The translations under genes were made by a program, and so were the position numbers. A DNA stretch of 10,000 bases from Terfezia claveryi (lineage: Eukaryota > Ascomycota > Pezizomycetes > Pezizales > Pezizaceae). Below the pieces are notes generated by a model. The model saw only the letters and a list, made by a program, of their open reading frames with translations. It searched no databases and was not told where the DNA came from. Shown piece after piece: positions 1 through 6,908 of the stretch (its first letter is position 1; every line of letters begins with the position of its first letter). The stretch is taken from positions 1-10,000 of the forward strand of contig WHUX01000326.1 of assembly GCA_015179025.1 (NCBI GenBank), given 5' to 3'.

Positions 1-309
1 TTATGTAATCATTGTATCTCTATCCAACAGGAAACCAACGAGATATATATACATGAATGAACGCACACCTAAAGGAGAAGAAGAAGAAGCACATGTCCGT
101 ATAGCTAGCATGAAGCACATCATATGTGTGAAGAATATCATAAAGCATGCTATATGATGTGCAGACCGCTGCGAGCCGTATGGCTAAGCAGGAAGCATAC
201 AATATAATGTGCAGGCCGATATGCAAGCCATTGAGATGGCTGCATGTGAGATAGCAAGGCATGGGCGGAATGAACGGAATGCATTCATTCTAACAAAACT
301 ATTAAAAAC
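1..309. other. Gene-free repeat-like DNA at the left edge
   Basis: I see no gene here. Open frames on both strands are short and composed of low-complexity residues. There is a diverged direct repeat of about 26 bp at 143-168 and 193-218 (period 50; both share an AAGCAT start and an ATGTGCAG core). There is also a 10-bp inverted repeat, GCACATCATA at 115-124 and TATGATGTGC at 153-162. These probably belong to an old repeat that continues left of the window. Confidence 0.4.
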
Positions 310-775
310 GTATTACATCCAATACACACGGATATTGCCTAGCGTCACTGTTACCCTGGATTATCTGCGGGCGACCGCTATCCGGCAACGCCGCTGTCCA
401 GACTCGTATGTAAGTATTTTACATATGTCGGGGTTGAATCACACTGGGGGTTAGCACCCGACCAGCATCTACAATCCCTGTATTTTCTTGTTTCTGATTG
501 GTTGAATAATACATCCCTGCACTTTGTCATTAGTCTGAATTTCCATGTATAATAGACATCGCTCCAGACCTGTAGTTGCAAGAGAATCAAAGCAAGTCTT
601 CACTCCGCATCATTCGTTTCGTTCAAAGCATGCTGTGCAACTCTATTGTCCACTCCGCATATTACCATCTGTTAGAGTAGGCATATAACGGTCGATTCGC
701 TCTGCACCCGTGTTGCTTCGCTAGTACCTTTCCGCTGCCTACCAATATATTCCAACATATCTTTTGTTAGAAACT
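310..775 (+). repeat. Dispersed repeat family, copy A
   Basis: This block matches, base by base with moderate divergence, the reverse complement of 1740-2345 (copy B). Shared landmarks in the same order are GTATGTAAGTATTTT-like (about 404), GATTGG (497), GCAAGTCTTCACT (592-604), CAACTCTATTG (about 638), GTAGGCATAT (about 678) and ATATCTTTTGTTA (about 758). The left boundary is uncertain. Copy B has an extra segment of roughly 100 bp that A lacks near 400. I see no coding frame, so this may be a nonautonomous element or a decayed LTR. The family identity is unknown. Confidence 0.6.
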
Positions 776-834
776 ATACCAATAGGCACGGAACGTTTGC
801 TAGTCAATTCACACACAACACAACGAACAATGTC

Positions 835-1080
835 TCTGCAGGCCCTAAGCAGAGATGTAATTATTCGGCTAATCAGAAGCAGGAGATATAAAATAGGGAA
901 TGTGGATGTGGCAACCAAAGTGACTTCACCCAACATACACAGAATATTTGCGCATATGCGAACGTAAGGTGCTTGCATGTGCGAGTGTTAGTAGTACGGA
1001 TTGAGCTGAATACTGTGGGTTGGCGATATCTGTGATGGCGACGATGGTGGTTTGTGGAGCTCTACCGGTAGTAGATGTGT
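835..1080 (-). repeat. Dispersed repeat family, copy C (partial)
   Basis: On the + strand this block follows the same order as 2095-2215 in copy B. A GACTTCACCCAACAT segment corresponds to GACTTAACCCGACAT in B. An exact 12-mer TGCGAACGTAAG lies at 957-968 here and 2131-2142 there. A GCTTGCATGTGCG-like stretch and a GAGCTGAATACTG-like stretch follow. Copy C is truncated at about 835, where it abuts copy A in opposite orientation. No protein is encoded that I can recognise. Confidence 0.55.
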
Positions 1081-1105
1081 ATTTTAAATCCCCCCCCCAA
1101 TTTTT

Positions 1106-1234
1106 CTAACAAGTCTTTAATTGATCCTGTATCTTCTCATCTTTCTCCAATCTCTCTACTACCTCCTTCTCTAACTTGTCAACCATCCTCTTGTGAGCTA
1201 TCTCCTGACCTGATAAATTAATTACAATACTGGT
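1106..1234 (-). pseudogene. Possible 3' end of a K/E-rich coiled-coil protein
   Basis: On the - strand a 42-codon open stretch ends at a TAG (1108-1106). It reads like protein: a polar start, then a strongly heptad-patterned K/E/L/V segment (for example VDKLEKEVVERLEKDE) and a C-terminal KTC. The codons are mostly purine-rich AAG/GAG, so purine bias alone could produce this appearance. An in-frame TAA lies just upstream (1237-1235). An AACTAAAC branch-like sequence followed by CAG just above it could mark an intron end, but I cannot find a consistent upstream exon. No family is recognised. It is either a gene remnant or a chance purine tract. Confidence 0.22.
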
Positions 1235-1362
1235 TTAGTTTACAGAGAAGGCTAGGTTGGAAATATTAATTACCAAAGTTTTTAATTATCGCCCCTGGAT
1301 ATTGAGTTTAAGTTATATTTACTACGTACAGTTAGGTATAGTGAATGAAAGGAGGGTAAACA

Positions 1363-1680
1363 TTGATAAGATATGCATTCAGAGGGTTTGGCCTCCTTCC
1401 TCAGCCCACTCCCCTGACTGCCTTAAACCTTAAGGCTGCTTCACTTAGAGATAAGATGAAAAGAAAGTCATTACTAGACCATTCTTTACAGGAGGAAACT
1501 ATAGAAGGTTGCTAGCCTAATTCAAGCTCTTCATTTCCGCAACTTTCCCCCTCCCTCCTCTACTTATAATATAATTGTTTTCCCCATTCTTTTAACCCAC
1601 CTAACTATATATCCGTCCTTTTATTTTAGGAGAGAATTGCGAGAGGAGTTCCATAAAACTCAGCAACATCCATTTCAGTT
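1363..1680 (+). other. Possible two-exon gene remnant with fungal-type intron end
   Basis: After a TAA at about 1357, a frame on + stays open to a TAG near 1519. It reads like protein, containing PLTALNLKAASLRDKMKRKS and then an acidic EE segment. Downstream, CTAAC at 1601-1605 followed by a pyrimidine-rich stretch and TTTTAG ending at 1629 is a good fungal branch point plus acceptor. Just beyond it another frame reads RELREEFHKTQQHPF and then stops. I could not join the two pieces in a consistent phase with a good donor; the only candidates, near 1509 and 1575, are weak. Between and around these pieces I see nothing else in the 1085-1740 spacer, apart from a C9 run near 1090. Confidence 0.18.
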
Positions 1681-1739
1681 CTGAGAGTTCTGTATTGACA
1701 TTCAATATGTTGGACTTGTTTGACAGCTTTTTTCAACGG

Positions 1740-2345
1740 GATTTAGGAGAAGATTAACAAAAGATATATTGACGTATCTTACTAGGTAGCGGAAGAGGTG
1801 ACTAGCGAGGCAGGCAACGACCGGATCGATAGCTATATGCCTACCTCCTCCAGCAAATGATAATACGCGGACTGCACAATAGAGTTGGCAGAGTGCACTT
1901 GGGGAGAAGCGAACGAAGCGTAGTGAAGACTTGCTTGATTCTTGGAAAAATACACATCCAGAGCGTTGTCTATAATACATGAGAAAGTTGGAGTAAGATA
2001 ATGCGCTGGGATGTAGTATTCTACCAATCACAAGCAGGAAAATGCAAGAATTGCAGATAGCGGTCGAGTGCCAACCATGGAAAAAAAAAAGGTGACTTAA
2101 CCCGACATGCGGAAAATACTTGCATACGTGTGCGAACGTAAGTAGCTTGTGTATGTAGTCGTAACATGCTTGCGTGTGCAGATTTATCTGAATATCGTTC
2201 GTTGGGGCAATAGAAGCTTTTGCCGGACAGCTGTATTGCCAGTCCAGATAGTGGTGATGAGTAGTCTGGCTCAGGTGATGAGGGCAGCGGCGACGCCGGA
2301 TGGCGCAACAGCAATAACTGGATGTATCGGAGGTGCGTTTTAACA
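1740..2345 (-). repeat. Dispersed repeat family, copy B (longest)
   Basis: This is the longest copy of the A/B/C family, reading from about 2345 down to 1740. Its inner part (1745-2110) matches copy A in inverted orientation. Its outer part (2095-2215) matches copy C. A run of A (2080-2089; T on the element strand) sits where A and C have no homopolymer. A long open frame on the - strand crosses the copy, but the predicted protein has no domain and the other copies do not preserve the frame, so I do not call it a gene. Confidence 0.6.
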
Positions 2346-2347
2346 AA

Positions 2348-2752
2348 GGTAAGTTAATCTACTAGGTCCAGTGCCTATAAACAACAATATAATAAATCTC
2401 AAGGGTCCCAAAAAGCGAAAGCAGGTAGGTAGAACACGAACAACTCAAGACCCTAAATGCCCAAAAACAATCAACTCAGAACAAAACAAAAACAGAAGTA
2501 AAGAACTTAAATAATAATACAGAGGCCGCACCCAGGCTGTGATTAACCAGCTAGGTACCGGTAGATGCCAGACGACTCCAGACCGGCCTGACTAAAGCCC
2601 GCGCCAAACATAACAACCCAACTAAAATCAAATAGCAGAATCGAGTCATAATCTAAAGGGCGGTAACTCCTAGCGAGCTGTCTATCTAAAAAGGAAGCTA
2701 AAGGAAAGCTTCTACTGTGTCCCATTCATCCCTACTGTATTCTAGATCCACA
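2348..2752 (-). repeat. Unassigned repeat-like block, possibly a degenerate solo LTR
   Basis: Read on the - strand the block starts TGTGGATC (2752 downward) and ends near TTAACTTACC. This would fit a decayed LTR with TG...CA-type ends, although the last bases do not match the consensus and no target-site duplication is visible. The composition is mosaic: a GC-richer centre with GGTCTGGAGTCGTCTGG-like sequence and a T-rich end with several TTTTGTTTTG runs. A 60-codon frame on - (2725-2543) has no recognisable domain. Between copy B and the hairpin at 2778 I see no gene. Confidence 0.25.
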
Positions 2753-2777
2753 TGGGACGATCGAGATCCCCCCATAC

Positions 2778-2816
2778 AAAATAAGAATATATTTGATAGA
2801 AGAATATTCTTATTTT
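2778..2816. repeat. Perfect 13-bp-stem AT-rich hairpin
   Basis: The arm AAAATAAGAATAT at 2778-2790 is the exact reverse complement of ATATTCTTATTTT at 2804-2816, with a 13-nt loop. The arm and loop overlap the left copy of the direct repeat at 2782-2808. The function is unknown. Confidence 0.7.
2782..2808 (+). repeat. Direct repeat, left copy
   Basis: TAAGAATATATTTGAT followed by an AGAAGAATATT-type end recurs, nearly identical, at 3391-3418. The two copies flank the 15-bp array and its reading frame. They could be the ends of one insertion or two copies of a short dispersed element. Confidence 0.6.
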
Positions 2817-2893
2817 CTCGAGGTTGTTTACTAAGGTATTCTTATAGCAAGAGTACCTGATTGAGTAATGTATAAACAGCCTAGCTGGAATAG

Positions 2894-3340
2894 GAATGCT
2901 TATCGATAAGAAATACCCCAACCAACAACACTGCCAAAGACAACGCTGCCAAATACAATGCCGCCAAACACAATACTGTGGCACACAATACCACGACACA
3001 CGATACCGCGACACACGATACCGCGACACACAATACCACGACACACAATACCGCGACACACGATACCATGACACATGATACCGCGACACACAATACCGCG
3101 ACACACGATACCGCGACACACAATACCGCGACACACAATACTGCTACACCTACAATACCACCTCCAACCTCCCCGAACTAATTCGATATGCCTGCTAGTG
3201 GTGCATTGAAAAGTAAAGGTTGGACGGAAGAAGAACGCAAGGAGATATATGACTATGCACATGTATACTGCCTTCTTCACGTCATCCGGGGGGCGGTTCC
3301 TGGTTCTCCTGTACCTAGTTCTTCCTCTACCTCACGTTAA
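2894..3340 (+). pseudogene. Asn/Thr-repeat reading frame with a downstream W-T-E-E-E segment
   Basis: The frame opens after a TAG at 2891-2893 and runs through all 15 units of the 15-bp array. The units encode five-residue repeats that start as NTAKD/NAAKY-like and settle into DTATH/NTATH. It then gives TIPPPTSPN and stops at a TAA (3179-3181). The same frame resumes at once, with an ATG at 3188, and encodes 50 residues containing KSKGWTEEERKEIYDYAHVY, ending at TAA 3338-3340. The second segment has ordinary amino-acid composition and resembles the start of a Myb/SANT-like or other helical DNA-binding segment, but I do not recognise a family. Either a single stop (possibly CAA to TAA) split one gene, or the 50-residue frame is a separate small ORF. 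It lies about 100 bp from the LTR of the adjacent Copia element. Confidence 0.35.
2923..3147 (+). repeat. 15-bp minisatellite, 15 units
   Basis: Fifteen consecutive 15-bp units can be laid out without gaps, consensus ACACGATACCGCGAC with an A/G alternation at position 5 (ACACAATACCGCGAC). Units at the left edge (2923-2982) are more diverged, for example AGACAACGCTGCCAA, and the central units are nearly identical. This gradient is typical of homogenisation in the middle of an array. The unit length is a multiple of three, so the frame is kept throughout and several frames are open. Confidence 0.92.
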
Positions 3341-3390
3341 TTCTCTTTTTGGATGTATACCTTTAGTAGTTACCCTGACATTTGATATAG

Positions 3391-3418
3391 TTAAGAATAT
3401 ATTTGATATAAGAATATT
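3391..3418 (+). repeat. Direct repeat, right copy
   Basis: TTAAGAATATATTTGATATA followed by AGAATATT matches 2782-2808 with only a few differences. It lies immediately left of a C8 run and about 17 bp from the outer end of the Copia LTR. Confidence 0.6.
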
Positions 3419-3434
3419 ACCCCCCCCGCCGGAC

Positions 3435-3718
3435 TGTAAGATTACGAGGTTATGCAGCGAAGGAATCGTGAAGATAATTGATCATGTATATTCAGAAGAG
3501 GAGAGATATCTAGATATCGCTATAGACTTATTGCTATGGTCTCAGTGCTTTACTTTACAAGAGATGTTTCCTGCGTACTTTCCGGCTCTTTTATCCTTCA
3601 CAGAATGTGCCCATTTTGCCATATTCGGTTTCCCTGTATCTTTACCCTGTTCTGCCCAGTTTGCCATTTACGGACTTGTGTATTCCCCGGGATTAATCCA
3701 CGTGAGAGTATTCCTACA
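3435..3718 (-). repeat. Ty1/Copia 3' LTR, 284 bp
   Basis: Read on the - strand the LTR begins TGTAGGAATACTC at 3718, directly after a polypurine tract, and ends TAATCTTACA at 3435. Its ends form a short imperfect inverted repeat (TGTAGGA and TCTTACA, 6 of 7 complementary), as expected for Copia LTRs. A TATA-like GGATAAAAG lies near 3595. A 14-bp palindrome GATATCTAGATATC is at 3505-3518. The flanking + sequence CGGAC at 3430-3434 would be the candidate 5-bp target duplication, but the other end of the element is missing from the window, so it cannot be matched. Confidence 0.75.
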
Positions 3719-3731
3719 CTCCCCCTTACTT
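3719..3731 (-). other. Polypurine tract of the Copia element
   Basis: On the - strand AAGTAAGGGGGAG directly precedes the TGTAGG start of the LTR. This is the standard place and composition for the plus-strand primer of LTR retrotransposons. The TAA at 3728-3726, which ends the last open frame, lies inside the tract, so pol coding runs right up to it. Confidence 0.75.
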
Positions 3732-5775
3732 GAATGTCCATGTCCCAAATCCCATTTCCCCCAACTGTTCTTTGGTCATATCAAGGATCGGGATTTCAGT
3801 TTCTCCTAAGCTTCGGAGGTACTCATCCATAACGCCTTCCATCCATTCAAGTTCATCATTAGGAGGAGTTTGGTCAGCAGGTCGGCTGGATTCTCTGTTC
3901 CAGGGATCATAACTATTTTGAGCTTGTTTGCTCATTGTTGTTGTTGGAGGTAGTGGAATCGGTGCTCAATATGGTGACTTCTCCTGGCGAATTTCGAGGT
4001 TTTGCTCAGGTTGTAGGCTCCTTTGCTGTCCGTATAGAGGGTCGGGGTGATTGTAATTCCTAGTTCTTGCAGAAACTGTTGTATCCAACTGGTATCTTTC
4101 GCTCCCTCGCAGTCTGCTATGTATTTTGCTTCCGTCACCGAGAGAGATACTACATCTTGCCTTCTGCTATACCATCTAATCAGTTGTTTACCAATTATTA
4201 TAAGCGCTCCTGTCTGAGATCAGGATCCTTCTCCTCCGTAAGCTGTATCTGCGTATATTCTTACTTCCAGATCGTCGGCTTTCTTTAAGATAAGTCCATC
4301 GGCTTTCTTTAAGATAAGTCCATCGACTTTGGTGGAGAACAAATATCTCAAGACTCCCAGCGCTGTTTTCCAGTTTTCCATGCTTGCATCCTTCATCCTT
4401 CTCCCCAATAGGTTGACATGGACTGAGATTTCTAGTCGTGTCATTCGTGCTAGGAATAAGAGTCCCCCTACAATCGCTTGGTATTTTGGAGGCATTTCGT
4501 CGGTGTTTTCGCTTACTATGTACAAGAGTGGATTTAAGGGAAGCGATCGTGTTCTGCCACCCTGCTCGTCCTTCCCTAGGTACTGTTGCTTTATTGATTC
4601 TATCAGGCGAGTTTTTGTTAGTATAACTTATCCCTTTGACCAATACAACTCTATTCCAAGCATATTCGAAGGTTTTCCTCGCTTGTCTAGCTCAACTCTT
4701 CCTTCGATATCTTTTTCTACTTTGTTAAGATTCTCTTCTGTAGGGGCAATTCCAAGCAGGTCATCAACATGAGTTCTGATTATAACACCATGGCTTTGAG
4801 TAGTATAGGTTCCTTCATCTCCTATACACTAGTATATTCCGAGTGTCGAGAGGATATCGCAGAGGGTTTTGAACCATTCATGGCCTGCTTGCTTTAGGCC
4901 ATAGAGGACTTTATTGAGCTTCCAGTACTCAACCTCTCCTTCCTCATTTATGTCGGTGATGTAGATATCATGTTCAAGAATGGCTTGTAGGTATGTGGCC
5001 ACAACATCACATTGGCGGATTGCCCAATCTCGGTGGAGGGCAATAACTAGGAGGATTTTGAGGGTTTCAGGGCACATCATTTGTGCATAGGTTTCGTCAT
5101 AGTTAACATCTGCTTCTTGAGTGAACTCTCTCCCAACCTTGTGAGCTTTATATTTCTCAATGCTTCTGTCTGCTTTTCTTTTAACTAGGTATACCCATTT
5201 GGTATCAACAATCCGTATTCCTTCGGGGATTTCGGATTTATCGATCTTGGTGTATACTCCATATTGATTCAATTGCTCTCGTTCTTTAGCTCGAGCTTTA
5301 GCCTATTCTACAGCTTGTGGAGAGTTGCGGGCTTGCTCGTCGGTTGGGTGATCTGGGTCAGCTCCTACTGCGAATATCTTTCTCTGAACTGGCTGTCGCT
5401 CTGATTTCCTAGTACCAACCATGCTTTCCCAATTTCGAGTAGTCTTTCTAGACCTCTTCATTGGAGGTGGTACTACAGGTTGGAGAACTGGTATTAGTGA
5501 TTTTGGGTTTTCCAGGAAAATGTCGTTTTTCCTAGGCCCTTCGCTAGAGGCTTCATCCGGAGATTCTGAGCTGCTAGTCTCTGAAATTTCTATAGGGACT
5601 GGCCAGAGGGTGAGCTTAATCTGGCCAGTGTCTGTTTACACCTGGTAGCTTTCAAAGCTTTCTGTATAACCAATTATATTGGCTTCATAGCTTCTTGGAG
5701 AGAGCTTATCGGAGATATCATAGTTAAAGCAGAGAACTCTTTGTCCAAATGGTCTTAGCTTTATCCGCTCGGTTT
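3726..5775 (-). pseudogene. Copia pol remnant: integrase end, reverse transcriptase, RNase H
   Basis: One - strand frame can be read from about 5775 to 3860. It opens with an integrase C-terminal signature (KLRPFG, then KLSPRSYEA and IIGYTES). After a Pro/Ser-rich linker comes RVT_2: DTKWVY, a YKAHKVGREFTQ segment, NYDETYAQM, QCDVVATYLQ (first catalytic Asp), VLYGLKQAGHEW, then HVDD at 4771-4760, the active-site box usually YVDD. RNase H follows: YQAIVGGLLFLARMTR, YADTAYGGE, VTEAKYIADCEGAKD, YTDSKGA, HIEHRFHYL, GTENPADLLTK. In-frame stops lie at 5638, 5305, 4831, 4630, 4222 and 3934 (top base of each). All sit in the same frame and each can be explained by one C-to-T change in CAA, CAG or CGA. 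Near 3860 the frame shifts by one, probably a 1-bp loss after TKLL, and then runs to a TAA in the polypurine tract. The family assignment is firm and the copy is clearly dead. Confidence 0.92.
4276..4323 (-). repeat. Exact 24-bp tandem duplication inside pol
   Basis: The + sequence at 4276-4299 is repeated exactly at 4300-4323. In the pol frame it duplicates the eight residues ADGLILKK just before the YADTAY catalytic box of RNase H. It is in frame, so it adds residues without breaking the reading frame. Perfect identity of the two units suggests it is recent compared with the nonsense changes, or that it was already present in the parent element. Confidence 0.9.
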
Positions 5776-5779
5776 CTAG

Positions 5780-5902
5780 TGTGCGCTACGGGGCGAGTAC
5801 AACTCGGACCTGGTCACCAAGACCCGCCTCGGCGAGCAAGTTTTAGAGTTTCAACAACTCGTCGAGTCGGCTTTCCTGTCCTACAACTCGACTCGCGATT
5901 AA
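5780..5902 (+). other. GC3-rich short coding-like frame beyond the Copia break
   Basis: On + a 40-codon open stretch lies between TAG 5777-5779 and TAA 5900-5902. It starts CALRGEYNSDLVTKTRLGEQ and continues with a Gln/Leu/Glu-rich helical segment. Roughly three quarters of its codons end in G or C, unlike the AT-rich DNA on either side, and the composition looks like real protein. No family is recognised. It may be the edge of another element (or of a captured gene) that joined the Copia element here. A second + frame is also open across this segment, so the choice of frame is uncertain. From 5945 a T11-like run and AT-rich sequence follow, with nothing recognisable up to 6056. Confidence 0.25.
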
Positions 5903-6056
5903 TCGGTGATCTACAGATTACTCGCCAAGCCTACCCTGTTTCCATTTTTTTTTTTATTGTTTTGTCCCGACTCTTCTATAATCTCATCACATTTAATACC
6001 CTCATTCCGTTCTCCTATATCTTGGTTGTCTTTGTTTGACCGATTCTTTCTACCTT

Positions 6057-6272
6057 CACGGGTTGCTTGCATGGTGCCAGATTACTTGTCTCGTATTCCT
6101 TGTACTATCACGGATTGTATGCACTATGCCCGATTGCCTGTCACGGATTCCTTGCACTGTCACGGATTCCTTGCTTCTTTCACTATGCCAGATTGCCTGT
6201 CACGGATTGCTTGCACTGTCACGGATTACTTGCACTGTTACAGATTGCTTGCACTATCACGGATTGCTCCCA
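6057..6272 (+). repeat. 19-bp minisatellite, degenerate
   Basis: The clearest units are CACGGATTGCTTGCACTGT (6201-6219), CACGGATTACTTGCACTGT (6220-6238) and TACAGATTGCTTGCACTAT (6239-6257), followed by a partial unit ending at 6271. Further left the same CACGGATT...CTTGCACT core recurs in longer composite units with CACTATGCC(C/A)GATTGCCTGT inserted (about 6120 and 6181). Open frames across it are a product of the repeat. I see no gene. Confidence 0.85.
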
Positions 6273-6630
6273 CCCGCTGACGAACAATACTAGCAATCTA
6301 TACTATACAGCCAAACAAAATCCTTACCCAAATATCAGTTAAGAAATATATTAATATACCTTAAATAAATCACAAGACCCGTCACCATAACTATAATGAA
6401 AATCCTTCCCACATTCTACAAAACCTGAAAAATCCTTCCTAACCTCACTTGAGTTTACCAATAATCCCCCGTAAATCAATTCATACAACTATACAACATA
6501 GAAAGAAAAAAAAAAAACTCTTCAAAGCAAAACCAAATGCCCTAAACGTTCCCTAAAAAAAGCACTTGGCTAGTGGGATGGTGTTCAACTGGTAGGAAGT
6601 CAGGTACTAGAATCTAATTCGCCAAAGATT
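6273..6630. other. AT-rich DNA without identifiable features
   Basis: This stretch contains short A-rich and AT-rich sequence, including an A13-like run near 6508-6520. I see no open frame of note, no repeat structure and no RNA gene. A D-arm-like TTCAACTGGTAGGAA near 6577 has no matching cloverleaf. Confidence 0.4.
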
Positions 6631-6891
6631 CTAATATTTACCTTGGCTGTCAGGCGTTTGGGTATCTGTGTTCCTTGGTAATTGACATCTAAACTGGAAT
6701 CGTATAACATCAGGGCGGTCCCTCTTCAACCATTGATGTAAAGCTCCCCACGTTATTGTTGTTCTTGTAACTATATATTTCATCTTCAGTAATAGTGAAC
6801 CTTCTGCTAGGTGTTGTACGGTATGCTCACATAAGGGAATAATTATTGGGTACCTGGGCCTCCTCCTCCTGCTGCCCCTCTGCCTACTACA
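6631..6891 (-). other. Uncharacterised 86-codon open frame, coding status unclear
   Basis: On - a frame is open from just after a TGA at 6894-6892 to a TAG at 6633-6631. Its middle reads plausibly as protein (LCEHTVQHLAEGSLLLKMKY, then ITWGALHQWLKRDRPDVIRF). Its only ATG is internal and would give about 50 residues. The first part is an Arg/Ser/Pro run produced by a GGA/AGG-rich tract. A different - frame across the same DNA reads RRFTITEDEIYSYKNNNN, so two frames compete. No domain is recognised. It may be a fragment of a mobile-element gene or chance. Confidence 0.2.
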
Positions 6892-6908
6892 TCACCAAAA
6901 ATATTATT

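Larger units (their letters stand above)
3435..5775 (-). mobile_element. Ty1/Copia LTR retrotransposon, 5'-truncated and decayed
   Basis: The element runs on the - strand from an abrupt break near 5775 to the outer LTR end at 3435. Present, in order, are the last residues of integrase, a linker, the RVT_2 reverse transcriptase, RNase H, a short tail, the polypurine tract and the 3' LTR. Gag, protease, most of integrase, the primer-binding site and the 5' LTR are absent. I found no second copy of the LTR sequence up to position 10000. Past the break the sequence changes strand bias and composition, suggesting a deletion or a nested insertion. This copy cannot be autonomous. Confidence 0.85.

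Noticed and set aside
1702..2346. A 214-codon open frame on the minus strand
   Set aside because: It lies over repeat copy B. The translation is rich in Cys, His and Ser without any domain, and the homologous copies A and C do not preserve the frame.
2900..3280. Minus-strand frames of 85-130 codons with CRGIV or SRYRV repeats
   Set aside because: They are antisense readings of the 15-bp array. The unit length, a multiple of three, opens most frames.
3249..3809. A 186-codon open frame on the plus strand
   Set aside because: It lies antisense across the Copia LTR and the pol tail, both firmly identified on the other strand.
4188..4643. A 151-codon frame on the minus strand, which would suggest a frameshift in pol
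   Set aside because: The real pol frame carries all RT and RNase H motifs through this interval, interrupted only by stops. The longer frame is an off-phase reading that happens to lack stops.
4329..4772. A 147-codon open frame on the plus strand
   Set aside because: It is the antisense shadow of the reverse transcriptase and RNase H region.
6563..6640. A tRNA gene, because of a D-arm-like TTCAACTGGTAGGAA
   Set aside because: No matching acceptor stem, anticodon arm or TTCGA-type T-arm can be placed at the right distances.
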